Assembly: GCA_016283755.1 (NCBI GenBank)
Contig: JAEENO010000018.1
Location: 1-64,000, forward strand
Reading direction: 5' to 3'
DNA: 64,000 nt
Source: Lachnospiraceae bacterium
GTDB lineage: Bacteria > Bacillota > Clostridia > Lachnospirales > Lachnospiraceae
The notes beneath the pieces are model-generated. The model was not told the DNA's origin. It searched no databases and saw only the letters and a program-made list of their open reading frames with translations. The position numbers and the translations under genes were made by a program. Positions 52,287 to 61,758 of this stretch are shown one piece after another. The stretch's first letter is position 1. Each line of letters opens with the position of its first letter.

Positions 52287-53134
52287 GTATAATTAAGGCA
52301 CTTAAACTGAAACATGAATATATACACCGCGATGATGAGGGCAATGTCGACAGTATAGAGACTGCGCTCGACGGGGTGGATCTTGATATTGAAGAAGGCG
52401 ATTTTATCGCGATCTTAGGTCATAACGGTTCCGGTAAGTCTACTCTTGCCAAGCATATGAATGTTATTCTTTCGCCATCTGAAGGAACTATGTGGGTCGA
52501 CGGTAAGGATACAAGGGATGAAGAAAAGCTCTGGGAGATTAGACAGACTGCGGGAATGGTGTTCCAGAATCCTGATAACCAGATAATTGCGGGAATCGTT
52601 GAGGAGGATGTCGGATTCGGTCCTGAGAATATCGGTGTTCCTACATCGGAGATATGGACGAGAGTGGATAATGCCTTAGCAGCGGTTCATATGGAGAAAT
52701 ACCGCAATCACTCACCGAATAAGCTATCCGGAGGTCAGAAGCAGAGAGTTGCGATAGCAGGTGTTATCGCAATGAAGCCTAAGTGCATTATCTTGGATGA
52801 GCCTACAGCGATGCTTGATCCTGTAGGCCGCCGTGAAGTTATAGATACGGTTACGGAATTAAATAAAAAAGAAGGCGTAACGATAATCTTAATTACGCAT
52901 TACATGGAAGAAGTAGTTAATGCGGATAAGGTATTCGTAATGGATCACGGCAAGATTGTGATGCAGGGTACACCACGGGAGATTTTCTCCGATATAGATA
53001 CATTAAAGGGATATCACTTGGATGTTCCGCAGATTACATTACTTGCACATGAGCTTAAGGAAGCGGGACTTCCCATACCTGACGGAGTCCTTACGGAAGA
53101 GGAGCTTTTACACATACTATGTCAATTATCGTAA
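52283..53134 (+). CDS. ecfA1: ECF transporter ATPase EcfA1
   Basis: The 283-residue ABC ATPase has Walker A GHNGSGKST, the Q-loop FQNPDNQIIAGIVEEDVGFGP, the signature LSGGQKQRVAIAG and Walker B CIILDEPTAMLDP. It powers group II ECF transporters that serve several vitamin-binding S components such as RibU. It overlaps ecfA2 by 16 nt. In Bacillus this gene lies directly after rplQ; here about 26 kb separates them. Confidence 0.96.
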   Translation: MSIIKALKLKHEYIHRDDEGNVDSIETALDGVDLDIEEGDFIAILGHNGSGKSTLAKHMNVILSPSEGTMWVDGKDTRDEEKLWEIRQTAGMVFQNPDNQIIAGIVEEDVGFGPENIGVPTSEIWTRVDNALAAVHMEKYRNHSPNKLSGGQKQRVAIAGVIAMKPKCIILDEPTAMLDPVGRREVIDTVTELNKKEGVTIILITHYMEEVVNADKVFVMDHGKIVMQGTPREIFSDIDTLKGYHLDVPQITLLAHELKEAGLPIPDGVLTEEELLHILCQLS

Positions 53135-53973
53135 ATCACGTCGATTTCGTATACAGCGAAGGTACCAATACTTCGCAGCATGCGTTAAAGGACGTAAACT
53201 TACAAATTAAAGATGGTGAATTCCTTGGAATTATCGGTCATACAGGCTCGGGTAAGTCTACGCTTATACAGCACTTAAACGGGTTACTTAAGCCTGCAAT
53301 GGGTGAGATTTATTATAACGGACGTGACATTAACGATAAGGACTTTTCAAGAAAAGAGCTTCGTTCCAAGGTGGGTCTTGTATTCCAGTATCCTGAATAT
53401 CAGCTTTTTGAGACGACTGTATTTGAGGATGTATGTTTCGGACCGAAGAACCAGGGACTTTCCGTAAAAGATGCGGGGTTACGAGCTTTTGAAGCATTAA
53501 GAAGTGTTAAGCTTCCGAAGGAAGTTTTCTATCAGTCGCCGTTTGAATTGTCAGGCGGACAGAAGCGTCGCGTTGCAATTGCAGGTGTACTTGCAATGAA
53601 GCCTGAAGTACTTATATTGGATGAGCCTACGGCGGGACTCGATCCGCAGGGCCGTGATGAAATCTTAGAAGAACTTGCAAGACTTCACAGAGAACAGAAC
53701 ATGACAATTATTCTTGTATCTCATTCGATGGAGGACGTAGCTAAGTATGTAGATCGTCTTATCGTTATGGATGACGGTCGCGTGGCATATGACGGAACTC
53801 CGAGAGAGGTATTTAAGAATTATATAGAATTGGAAAAAATGGGGCTTTCGGCACCACAGGTTACATTCCTTATGCATGACCTTAAGAAGAAAGCCTTTAA
53901 CGTTGATGAGGATGCGACTACGGTTACGGAAGCAAGAGATACAATACTTAAGTGTATGGGAAAGGCAAGGTAA
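53119..53973 (+). CDS. ecfA2: ECF transporter ATPase EcfA2
   Basis: The 284-residue partner ATPase has Walker A GHTGSGKST, LVFQYPEYQLFETTVFEDVCFGP after the Q-loop, the signature LSGGQKRRVAIAG and Walker B LILDEPTAGLDP. It forms a heterodimer with EcfA1 on the cytoplasmic face of EcfT. No separate promoter is visible. Confidence 0.96.
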   Translation: MSIIVNHVDFVYSEGTNTSQHALKDVNLQIKDGEFLGIIGHTGSGKSTLIQHLNGLLKPAMGEIYYNGRDINDKDFSRKELRSKVGLVFQYPEYQLFETTVFEDVCFGPKNQGLSVKDAGLRAFEALRSVKLPKEVFYQSPFELSGGQKRRVAIAGVLAMKPEVLILDEPTAGLDPQGRDEILEELARLHREQNMTIILVSHSMEDVAKYVDRLIVMDDGRVAYDGTPREVFKNYIELEKMGLSAPQVTFLMHDLKKKAFNVDEDATTVTEARDTILKCMGKAR

Positions 53974-53979
53974 GAGCTT

Positions 53980-54780
53980 TTGTTACGAGATATTACCATA
54001 GGACAGTATTATCAGGCCGATTCGGTAATCCATCGTCTTGACCCCCGCGTCAAGCTGCTTGGGACCTTCGCCTACGTAATATCAGTCTTTATATTCAGGA
54101 ATATACCCGGCTTTTTGCTTATGACTGCTTTTATATGGCTATGCATAGGCCTGTCAAAAGTGCCTTTTAAATTTATGGTCAAGGGCCTTAAAGCTATAGC
54201 TTTTATCCTTGTACTTACAGGCTTTGTTAATTTGTTTTTGACCCCGGGTGCGCCGGTATTTGAGTGGAAATTCATCGCGATTTCCAAGCAGGGTATATAC
54301 AATACGATTTATATGATAACGAGACTTACCTACCTTGTTGTGGGAACAAGTCTTATGACACTTACGACGACACCGACGAGACTTACGGACGGTATGGAGA
54401 CCGGCCTTAACTTTCTTAATAAGATTAAGGTGCCGGTTCATGAAATCGCAATGATGATGTCTATCGCACTTCGCTTTATTCCGATTCTTATTGAAGAGAC
54501 GGATAAGATTATGAAGGCACAGATGGCTCGTGGAGCTGACTTTGAGAGCGGCAACATTATTAAGAAGGCAAAGAGCATGGTTCCGCTTTTGGTTCCGCTT
54601 TTCGTATCCGCATGGCGTCGTGCGGGAGACCTTGCCATGGCTATGGAAGCAAGATGTTATAACGGCGGTGAAGGAAGAACCAGAATGAAGCCGCTTAGAT
54701 ATTGTAAGACAGACTGGATTGCATATCTTGTTTTATTAATATATATGGCGTTGATGGTAGTTTTAAGAGTATTGTTTTAG
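53980..54780 (+). CDS. ecfT: ECF transporter transmembrane subunit EcfT
   Basis: The 266-residue membrane protein has the coupling-helix motifs QMARGADFESG and MAMEARCYNGG that contact the two ATPases, and about five to six membrane helices. It joins the energising module to S components. Translation starts at a TTG (MLRDITIGQYYQADS), giving the normal EcfT N-terminus; its Shine-Dalgarno is weak. Confidence 0.95.
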   Translation: MLRDITIGQYYQADSVIHRLDPRVKLLGTFAYVISVFIFRNIPGFLLMTAFIWLCIGLSKVPFKFMVKGLKAIAFILVLTGFVNLFLTPGAPVFEWKFIAISKQGIYNTIYMITRLTYLVVGTSLMTLTTTPTRLTDGMETGLNFLNKIKVPVHEIAMMMSIALRFIPILIEETDKIMKAQMARGADFESGNIIKKAKSMVPLLVPLFVSAWRRAGDLAMAMEARCYNGGEGRTRMKPLRYCKTDWIAYLVLLIYMALMVVLRVLF

Positions 54781-54790
54781 GTGACTTATA

Positions 54791-55546
54791 TTGAGAAGGA
54801 TTAAACTTGTCGTTTCTTATGACGGTACAAATTACTCGGGTTTTCAGATTCAGCCTAATGCCGTCACTATAGAAGAGGAGCTTAATAAGGCATTATCTGA
54901 CCTTTGCGGTGAAGATGTTAAGGTAATCGGTGCAAGCAGAACGGATGCGGGCGTGCATGCGCTCATGAATGTTGCGGTTTTTGATACAAAGATGCGTATG
55001 GCTGCCGATAAGTTTGCTTATGCTCTCAATCAGAGGCTTCCTTCCGATATAATAATTCAGGATTCGTGTGAAGTTCCGGAAGACTTTCATCCAAGATACG
55101 CATCGTCAATTAAGACATATGAGTATAGGATTCTTAATCGTAAGTTTCCGGACCCTTTATTAAAGAATTTTACTTATCCGTATTATTATGAACTTGATGT
55201 TCCTGCGATGAATGAGGCTGCAGGATATTTTATCGGCGAACATGACTTTACGAGCTTTTCAGCGGTTAAGGCGCAGGTTAATACGAGAGTCAGGACCATA
55301 TATGAGTGCTCTGTAACACGTGACGGTGATCTAATTACCTTACGAATTAAGGGTAACGGATTTTTATATAATATGGTGCGTATCATTGCAGGCACGCTTC
55401 TGAAGGTTGGTTCACACGATCTTATGCCTTCGGATATCCCTGCGATTCTTGAAGCCAAGGATAGAGAGGCGGCAGGTCCTACTGCTCCGCCTCAGGGACT
55501 TGTACTCATTTCAATTGAGTACACAGGTGAAGAAAATCGTAAATAA
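54791..55546 (+). CDS. truA: tRNA pseudouridine(38-40) synthase TruA
   Basis: The 251-residue enzyme has the catalytic aspartate in GASRTDAGVHA and YDGTNYSGFQ near the N-terminus. It modifies positions 38-40 of tRNA anticodon arms. The start is a TTG ten bases after the ecfT stop; AGGTGA is the probable binding site. The neighbourhood ecfA1-ecfA2-ecfT-truA-rplM-rpsI is the standard Gram-positive order. Confidence 0.96.
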   Translation: MRRIKLVVSYDGTNYSGFQIQPNAVTIEEELNKALSDLCGEDVKVIGASRTDAGVHALMNVAVFDTKMRMAADKFAYALNQRLPSDIIIQDSCEVPEDFHPRYASSIKTYEYRILNRKFPDPLLKNFTYPYYYELDVPAMNEAAGYFIGEHDFTSFSAVKAQVNTRVRTIYECSVTRDGDLITLRIKGNGFLYNMVRIIAGTLLKVGSHDLMPSDIPAILEAKDREAAGPTAPPQGLVLISIEYTGEENRK

Positions 55547-55549
55547 TTA

Positions 55550-55578
55550 TTGACACACTAGGATTCGTGTACTATAAT
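55550..55578 (+). promoter_or_regulatory. Promoter of rplM-rpsI
   Basis: TTGACA (55550-55555) and TATAAT (55573-55578), both perfect consensus, are 17 nt apart and begin only 3 nt after the truA stop. Transcription would start near 55585. Confidence 0.92.
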
Positions 55579-55584
55579 GTATTA

Positions 55585-55738
55585 GTCTGACGTGAAGTAG
55601 ACGTATGCTTGATTAGCCCCGAGCATGCGCTTATTATAGATAGACAGTTGTTCGGTTAATAATCGGGTGGTTTCGGACATTTCCATTTGATTTACATTCG
55701 AACGAGAAGTTAATTTATGTAAATTTAAAATAGGAGGG
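55585..55738 (+). promoter_or_regulatory. L13-type leader RNA before rplM
   Basis: The long untranslated leader contains the hairpin GTATGCTT (55603-55610) / GAGCATGC (55621-55628) around a GATTAGCCCC loop and a short GTCT/AGAC helix just upstream. Firmicutes rplM genes are known to have a conserved autoregulatory L13 leader; position, hairpin and leader length fit, though I cannot test it against the family model. TAGGAGGG follows at 55731. Confidence 0.55.
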
Positions 55739-55746
55739 TAACTTTC

Positions 55747-56175
55747 ATGAGAACTTATGTTGCAAAGCCGGCAGAGATTGAAAGAAAGTGGTATGTAGTT
55801 GACGCTACAGGATATACATTAGGACGCTTAGCTTCCGAAGTAGCAAAGGTATTAAGAGGTAAGAACAAGCCAATCTTCACACCTAACGTTGATACAGGTG
55901 ATTATGTAATCATCGTTAACGCTGAGAAGATTAAGGTTACAGGTAAGAAGATGAACCAGAAGGTATACTTCCAGCATTCAGATTATGTTGGTGGTGTAAG
56001 AGAGACTTCTTTAAAGGAAATGTTAGATAAGCATCCGGAAAGAGTACTTGAGTTCGCAGTTAAGGGAATGCTTCCAAAGGGACCTCTCGGAAGAGATATG
56101 TACAAGAAGTTATTCGTTTATGCAGGACCGGATCACAAGCATCAGGCTCAGAAGCCGGAAGCTTTAACATTCTAA
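55747..56175 (+). CDS. rplM: 50S ribosomal protein L13
   Basis: The 142-residue L13 shows [40 protein letters not shown] and [20 protein letters not shown]. It is an early assembly protein of the large subunit. Its expression is driven by a perfect-consensus promoter and a structured leader. Confidence 0.98.
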   Translation: MRTYVAKPAEIERKWYVVDATGYTLGRLASEVAKVLRGKNKPIFTPNVDTGDYVIIVNAEKIKVTGKKMNQKVYFQHSDYVGGVRETSLKEMLDKHPERVLEFAVKGMLPKGPLGRDMYKKLFVYAGPDHKHQAQKPEALTF

Positions 56176-56192
56176 TTAGGAGGTAAGGTAAA

Positions 56193-56603
56193 GTGGCAAA
56201 GGCAGCTAAATCAGCAACAAAGTATTATGGAACAGGAAGAAGAAAAAGTTCCGTTGCAAGAGTTAACTTAGTACCTGGTAAGGGTAAGATTACAATTAAT
56301 AAAAGAGATATCGACGAGTATTTCGGACTTGAGACCTTAAAGGTTATCGTTCGTCAGCCACTCGTTGCAACAGATACACTTGACAAGTATGACGTTATCG
56401 TTAACGTTCGCGGCGGCGGTACAACAGGTCAGGCCGGTGCAGTTCGTCACGGTATCGCAAGAGCATTACTTAAGGTTGATTCTGATGAGTTCAGACCAAC
56501 ATTAAAGAAGGCAGGTTTCTTAACAAGAGACCCAAGAATGAAAGAGAGAAAGAAGTACGGCTTAAAGGCCGCTCGTCGTGCTCCTCAGTTCAGCAAGAGA
56601 TAA
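56193..56603 (+). CDS. rpsI: 30S ribosomal protein S9
   Basis: The 136-residue S9 has [20 protein letters not shown] and the C-terminal tail RRAPQFSKR whose last arginine contacts P-site tRNA. It starts at a GTG behind TAGGAGG and follows rplM by 17 nt. Confidence 0.98.
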   Translation: MAKAAKSATKYYGTGRRKSSVARVNLVPGKGKITINKRDIDEYFGLETLKVIVRQPLVATDTLDKYDVIVNVRGGGTTGQAGAVRHGIARALLKVDSDEFRPTLKKAGFLTRDPRMKERKKYGLKAARRAPQFSKR

Positions 56604-56640
56604 TCAGAGAGCCGACAAAGCCCGAAAATATCGTATTTTC

Positions 56641-56676
56641 ACCCCGGAAGGACATCCCTTTCGGGGTATTTTTTTT
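56641..56676 (+). terminator. Terminator of rplM-rpsI
   Basis: ACCCCGGAAGG (56641-56651) pairs with CCTTTCGGGGT (56657-56667), one G-T pair, followed by ATTTTTTTT. Confidence 0.92.
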
Positions 56677-56746
56677 CTGACGTCAATTCAGCCGTAAAAA
56701 TCCATGGAGGCATTTAGCGGCAAAATGAGGTTCCATAAATAAGAGG

Positions 56747-56775
56747 TTGATTTCCGGTTGCAAAAACACTATAAT
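56747..56775 (+). promoter_or_regulatory. Promoter of the AAA/DUF4143 ATPase gene
   Basis: TTGATT (56747-56752) and TATAAT (56770-56775) are 17 nt apart, 50 nt before the ATG. Confidence 0.65.
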
Positions 56776-56824
56776 GATTAGAGAAAAATGCGTATGCACG
56801 CAATAATATCTGCCGAGGTGTATT

Positions 56825-58120
56825 ATGATAGAAAGAAAAAAATACCTTGATATGCTTATCCGCAAAAAGGAAAACGGTATGGTCAAGGTAATAACCGGTA
56901 TCCGACGATGCGGCAAGTCTTATCTTCTTTTTGATATTTACCATAAATATCTTAATTCTGTAGGAGTCGATGATTCGCATATTATCGAGCTGGCTCTTGA
57001 TGACGACGAGAATATCCGTTGGCGTAACCCTATAGAACTCGGAAAGCATATCCGTGAGCTCATGACAGATAAGGAAAGAATGTACTATATCATCCTTGAC
57101 GAGATACAGAAGGTCGCCGAGATACCGAATCCGTATCTTCCGGGAACTGATGAAACGGTCGGCTTCGTTGATGTTGTGCTGGGTTTGATGAAAATAAAGA
57201 ATGCCGATGTTTATGTGACCGGAAGCAATTCAAAGATGCTGTCCTCCGATATTCTGACCGAATTCCGCGGCAGAGGTGACGAGATACGGGTAAACCCGCT
57301 TTCATTCTCCGAGTTTTACAACGCATATACCGGCGATAAGCACGACGCTTGGCAGGAATACTTTACATACGGCGGTATGCCTCTTGTGATGCTGCAAAAG
57401 ACACATGAAGACAAGGCTGCGTATCTCCGCGATCTTTTCGATAAGATATACCTTGATGACATCATCACGAGAAACAGTATAGGTCATGCCAAAAACGTTC
57501 TCGAAGACCTTTTGGATGTGATCTCATCGTCTGTCGGTTCTCTTACCAACCCATTAAAGTTGTCAAACACCTTTGCGAGCGTCAAAAAAATGAGTATCAC
57601 CGATGATACCATTGCAAAATATCTCGATTACTTCATAGATGCTTTTCTACTATACAAGGCACAGAGGTTTGATGTAAAGGGCAGAAAGTATATCGGCTCA
57701 CCGCTCAAATACTACTTCTCCGACATCGGACTGCGCAATGCAAGGCTCAACTTTCGACAGCAGGAAGAAAACCACATAATGGAGAATATTATTTACAACG
57801 AGCTTCGTTATCGTGATTATAGTGTAGACGTCGGCATTGTTGAGTATAATTACAAGAATGCGGAACGAAAAAGCGTCCGTTCGCAGCTCGAAATAGATTT
57901 TGTTGCCGGCAACGGAAGTGATAAGCTTTATATTCAGTCGGCACTCAGTGTATCGGACGAAGAAAAACGTATGCAGGAAGTCAATTCCCTGAAGCGTGTC
58001 AATGACTCCTTCCGCAAGATAGTTGTCATTAAGGATAATATCATACCATGGTATGATAATGATGGGATATACTATATCGGCATTGAAAAGTTTCTGCTTG
58101 GAGAAGGAACAGATGTATGA
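56825..58120 (+). CDS. AAA ATPase with DUF4143 domain
   Basis: The 431-residue protein has the Walker A variant GIRRCGKSYLL (about residues 25-35), Walker B YYIILDEIQKV (about 87-97), a sensor VTGSNSKML and a C-terminal DUF4143 domain resembling a restriction-endonuclease fold (LEIDFVAGNGSDKLYIQ, with a D-x-V-A-type core). This family is abundant, often carried by mobile elements and of unknown role. Codon choice (more C- and G-ending codons such as CTC and CGC) differs from the neighbours, suggesting acquisition. A promoter and ribosome binding site of its own are present. Confidence 0.85.
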   Translation: MIERKKYLDMLIRKKENGMVKVITGIRRCGKSYLLFDIYHKYLNSVGVDDSHIIELALDDDENIRWRNPIELGKHIRELMTDKERMYYIILDEIQKVAEIPNPYLPGTDETVGFVDVVLGLMKIKNADVYVTGSNSKMLSSDILTEFRGRGDEIRVNPLSFSEFYNAYTGDKHDAWQEYFTYGGMPLVMLQKTHEDKAAYLRDLFDKIYLDDIITRNSIGHAKNVLEDLLDVISSSVGSLTNPLKLSNTFASVKKMSITDDTIAKYLDYFIDAFLLYKAQRFDVKGRKYIGSPLKYYFSDIGLRNARLNFRQQEENHIMENIIYNELRYRDYSVDVGIVEYNYKNAERKSVRSQLEIDFVAGNGSDKLYIQSALSVSDEEKRMQEVNSLKRVNDSFRKIVVIKDNIIPWYDNDGIYYIGIEKFLLGEGTDV

Positions 58121-58185
58121 CATTTACGGAGTCAGCATGTATTAAGGGATAGCAATTTTCGTATAAGAGCATAAGGAGAAACGTA

Positions 58186-59001
58186 ATGAGCGCTGAATTA
58201 AACGAGCAGGAGAAGAAAGTAATAGAACAATATAAAGGGTTTCCTGAGTGGAATAGGCTGACTTATACTAAGGCACATGAAACCGAATATATAATAACAA
58301 TGCATTACTTGCATAAGTTCCTGGCTTCAAAAGGAAAGATAGCTGATGTTGGCGCCGGAGGAGGGATATATACGAAGGCCCTGGCAGATGAAGGGTATAA
58401 TGTTGATGCTGTAGAGCTTACCCCTGAATATGTGAATCATATGAAGGAAGAGTTTGCCAATAATGAGCATATCAGAGTTTTCGAGGGGAATGCAAAAGAT
58501 TTGCACTTCTTGAATGACAATGAATATGATCTTGTATTGATGATGGGTCCAATCTATAGTATAAAAGATTTTGATGACCGAAAAAAGGCATGTAAAGAGG
58601 CATTAAGAATTGCAAAGCCCGGAGCACCTGTATTTATTGCCTTTTGCCTGCAGGATGCACCGTTAATCCACGAGATTTTCATGTCGGAAGATCCTGCAAG
58701 TGAAATAACCGAAATAGGCTATGATAGAGAAACTGCTTTGGTAACTGATAATACAGGATCGTCCAGGCTTCTTGATACAATTAGTGAAGTGGATAAAATA
58801 ATCGATGTGGTATGTAAAGAAAATAATGCTCAGAAAGTATGCAGGTTTGCGCAGGACGGACTGTCGCAGATACTTAGTAAGCAAGTGAATTCCATGTCTG
58901 AGAAATCATATTCCGAGTGGATTCAATATCTTATTGCGACTGCAGAGCGAGCAGACCTTATGGGATACTCGGATCATATCGTACAGGTGCTTAAGAAATA
59001 A
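58186..59001 (+). CDS. Class I SAM-dependent methyltransferase
   Basis: The 271-residue protein has motif I IADVGAGGGIYTKALADEG near residue 48, the acidic loop DAVELTPEYVNHM and YDLVLMMGPIYSI as the post-I region. It resembles small-molecule methyltransferases (COG0500/2226). The substrate is not predictable. AAGGAGA lies before the ATG. It and the next gene (acetyltransferase) form a short accessory run. Confidence 0.85.
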   Translation: MSAELNEQEKKVIEQYKGFPEWNRLTYTKAHETEYIITMHYLHKFLASKGKIADVGAGGGIYTKALADEGYNVDAVELTPEYVNHMKEEFANNEHIRVFEGNAKDLHFLNDNEYDLVLMMGPIYSIKDFDDRKKACKEALRIAKPGAPVFIAFCLQDAPLIHEIFMSEDPASEITEIGYDRETALVTDNTGSSRLLDTISEVDKIIDVVCKENNAQKVCRFAQDGLSQILSKQVNSMSEKSYSEWIQYLIATAERADLMGYSDHIVQVLKK

Positions 59002-59049
59002 TCCACAGAGTGGTTAGAAGATTATTGATATTTTTTGAGGTAAAAGCGC

Positions 59050-59703
59050 ATGGATGGAATTACAATTAGACTTGAAAATGAAAATGACTACCGAGCAGTA
59101 GAGGAACTTACGCGTAATGCATTTTGGAATGTATATAAACCGGGTGCGGATGAGCATTATTTCGTGCATATGATGAGAAATCATCCTGATTTCATACCGG
59201 AGCTCGCGTTTGTGCTTGAAAAAGACGGCGAGATTGTAGGTAATATTATGTATACGAAGGCATGGCTTGAAGATGAGAGCAGCAATAGAAAAGAAATAGT
59301 TTCGTTTGGCCCTTTATGCGTAGCTCCGAAATATCAAAGACAAAGGCTTGGTAAGATTTTAATAGAGCATTCTTTTGAAGTTGCTCGAAAAATGGGATAT
59401 GATGTGAATATCAACTTTGGAAATCCGGGTAATTATGTAAGCCGCGGTTTCGTTAGCTGTAAAAAGAAAAATGTCAGTTGCTTTAAAAAAGGGAACTTCC
59501 CTACAGCGCTTCTTGTATGCGAGCTTATTCCCGGTGCATTGGACGGTCATGAATGGATGTTTATTCCAAGCACAGCAGCAGATTGCTGTGACGATATAGA
59601 GGCTGTAGAAGAATTTGATAAGCAGTTCGCACCAAAAGAAAAGAAATGGATGCCAAGCCAGGAAGAGTTTTATATCTATAGGCATTCTTCGGTAGTAAGG
59701 TAG
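59050..59703 (+). CDS. GNAT-family N-acetyltransferase
   Basis: The 217-residue protein has the acetyl-CoA-binding motif A, LCVAPKYQRQRLGKILIEHS, preceded by a motif-D strand VGNIMYTKAW and followed by FGNPGNYVSRGFV. It is like YhbS-type GNAT enzymes, which acetylate an unidentified amine. The gene ends about 75 nt before an embedded promoter. Confidence 0.88.
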   Translation: MDGITIRLENENDYRAVEELTRNAFWNVYKPGADEHYFVHMMRNHPDFIPELAFVLEKDGEIVGNIMYTKAWLEDESSNRKEIVSFGPLCVAPKYQRQRLGKILIEHSFEVARKMGYDVNINFGNPGNYVSRGFVSCKKKNVSCFKKGNFPTALLVCELIPGALDGHEWMFIPSTAADCCDDIEAVEEFDKQFAPKEKKWMPSQEEFYIYRHSSVVR

Positions 59704-59775
59704 ATAACTGCACCGCTCAAATCTTTTTATACTCATTTTTCTTTTATGTATAAGCTGTAGACTGTACCGGTTTTA

Positions 59776-59825
59776 TTGCAATTCATTAATCCGTTAAGTA
59801 TAATCATACTTAACGGTATTTTTTA
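59776..59825 (+). promoter_or_regulatory. Promoter overlapping a terminator-like inverted repeat before the M13 peptidase
   Basis: TTGCAA (59776-59781) and TATAAT (59799-59804) are spaced by 17 nt. The same stretch holds a perfect 11-bp inverted repeat, CCGTTAAGTAT (59791-59801) with ATACTTAACGG (59806-59816), followed by TATTTTTTA. The -10 box thus overlaps the hairpin loop and left arm. Read-through RNA from upstream would meet a terminator, while a new transcript would start inside its right arm. Confidence 0.7.
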
Positions 59826-59846
59826 CGAGAAAGGAAGGTATTTTTA

Positions 59847-61754
59847 ATGACCGAGAAAAAGGTTAGAATTCAGGACGACCTCTATGAGGTAGTAAATGGG
59901 GAATGGCTTAAGACAGCAGTAATCCCGGATGACAGACCTACAACGGGCGGTTTTGCAACCTTGGTAGAGAATGTTGAGAAGATTATGATGGGGGACTTCA
60001 AAGATTTTGCCGAAGGCAAGAAGACTTCTGATATCCCTGAGATGCGTTATGCAATCTCACTTTACAAGAAGATTATGGATGAAAAGAGAAGAAATGAGGA
60101 AGGTATTAAGCCTGTGCTTCCGCTTCTTGAAAAGATCAACTCTTTAAAAAGTGTTGATGATTTAAATAATGTGGCAGCAGAGTTTATGATAGAGGGTGTT
60201 GCACTTCCTGCTGAGATGGATGTTACAAGTGATATGGAAGATGCAACAAAGCATTCCTTTATAATCCTCGGACCATCGATCATTTTACCTGATACAACTT
60301 ATTATGCGGACGATAACGAGGCAGGTAAGAAGCTTCTTGGAGTCTATAAGGATATGGCGGAGAAGATTATGAAGTTTTCACCGTTATCCGATGAAGAGCA
60401 GAAGTTATACATCGAAGATACACTTAAATTCGATGCTTTAATCGCGAAGAAGGTCAAGAGTCAGCTCGAGTGGTCTGAGTATTATAAGAACAACAACCCT
60501 ATGAGCGTAGATGAGGTTGCCAAATACGTTGCTCCGTTTGATTTAAAGAAGCTTCTTAATGACTTATATGGTGACAAGGCTCCTACAATAATCGTAGTTT
60601 ACGATCCTAAGGCTATAAAAGAGATGAACGGTTACTTTAACGCAGAGAACTTCAATCTCTATAAGCATTGGTTATATGTTAAGACACTTATTAAGTCAAC
60701 AGCTTGTCTTTCTATGGAACTTAAGACTTTAGGTACGACATATAGACGTGCGCTTACAGGTGTCGTAGCCGATCCTGTACTTGAAAAGGAAGCATATCAG
60801 ATTGCTTCTATGATGTATTCAGAGCCTGTAGGTGTATATTACGGAAGAACTTACTTCGGCGAAGAAGCGAAAAAGGACATTGTAAGCCTTGTTGAGAAGA
60901 TTATCGAGACGTATAAGCTTAGAATGAAGAAGAACACATTCCTTGCAGAACAGACGAAGGAAAAAGCAATAAAGAAGCTTTCAACGATCGTTATTAAAAT
61001 GGGCTATCCGGATGAAATCAGAGAAATCTGGTCAAAGCTTGTATTTGATGAGAATGATTCATTCTTCGAGGCAATGAGAAAAATCGGTGCGGTACGTACA
61101 AAAGATGAGCTTGATAAGCTTCATAAGCCTGTAGACAGAACCGAGTGGGTGATGCCGGGACATATGGTAAATGCTTGCTACAATCCATCAAGCAATGATA
61201 TTACCTTCCCTGCAGCAATTTTACAGAAGCCGTTCTACGCGCTTTCACAGTCTGTAAGTGAGAACTTGGGCGGAATTGGTGCGGTTATCGGCCATGAGAT
61301 TTCACATGCATTTGATAATAACGGCGCTAACTTCGATGAGAACGGTAACTTAAAGAACTGGTGGCTTGAAGAGGACTTTAAGGCATTTAAGGAGCTTACC
61401 AAAGGCATGATCGAGCAGTTCGACGGCATCGAATTCCACGGCGGCAAGGTTAGCGGCGAGCTTACGGTAAGTGAGAATATCGCTGATAACGGTGGTATGG
61501 GTGTAACACTTGAAATTATGCATACACTCGATAATGCAGACTTCAAGGAATACTTTATGAACTGGGCAAGAGTATGGTGCCAGAAGGCAAAAGAAGAGTA
61601 CATTCAGCTTCTTCTTGCAAGTGACGTTCATTCTCCTGCAGTTATACGTGCGAACATGGCTCCGCGTAACTTTAATGAGTGGTATGAGGCATTTGATGTT
61701 ACAGAGAAAGATCAGATGTACGTAGCACCTGATAAGCGTATCAGTATCTGGTAA
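59847..61754 (+). CDS. M13-family zinc metallopeptidase (PepO-like)
   Basis: The 635-residue peptidase has the zinc motif HEISH in GAVIGHEISHAFDNNG, the third ligand in SENIADNGGM, the NACYNP substrate loop and the C-terminal NFNEWYEAF. Without a signal peptide or membrane anchor it should be cytoplasmic, like lactococcal PepO, cutting oligopeptides. The length matches bacterial M13 enzymes. AAAGGAAGG precedes the ATG. The next gene begins only 5 nt after its stop. Confidence 0.95.
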   Translation: MTEKKVRIQDDLYEVVNGEWLKTAVIPDDRPTTGGFATLVENVEKIMMGDFKDFAEGKKTSDIPEMRYAISLYKKIMDEKRRNEEGIKPVLPLLEKINSLKSVDDLNNVAAEFMIEGVALPAEMDVTSDMEDATKHSFIILGPSIILPDTTYYADDNEAGKKLLGVYKDMAEKIMKFSPLSDEEQKLYIEDTLKFDALIAKKVKSQLEWSEYYKNNNPMSVDEVAKYVAPFDLKKLLNDLYGDKAPTIIVVYDPKAIKEMNGYFNAENFNLYKHWLYVKTLIKSTACLSMELKTLGTTYRRALTGVVADPVLEKEAYQIASMMYSEPVGVYYGRTYFGEEAKKDIVSLVEKIIETYKLRMKKNTFLAEQTKEKAIKKLSTIVIKMGYPDEIREIWSKLVFDENDSFFEAMRKIGAVRTKDELDKLHKPVDRTEWVMPGHMVNACYNPSSNDITFPAAILQKPFYALSQSVSENLGGIGAVIGHEISHAFDNNGANFDENGNLKNWWLEEDFKAFKELTKGMIEQFDGIEFHGGKVSGELTVSENIADNGGMGVTLEIMHTLDNADFKEYFMNWARVWCQKAKEEYIQLLLASDVHSPAVIRANMAPRNFNEWYEAFDVTEKDQMYVAPDKRISIW

Positions 61755-61758
61755 ATAT

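Noticed and set aside
55501-55523. Inverted repeat TGTACTCA/TGAGTACA
   Set aside because: It lies inside the truA coding region, with codons that fit the protein; it is 27 nt upstream of the promoter and probably chance.
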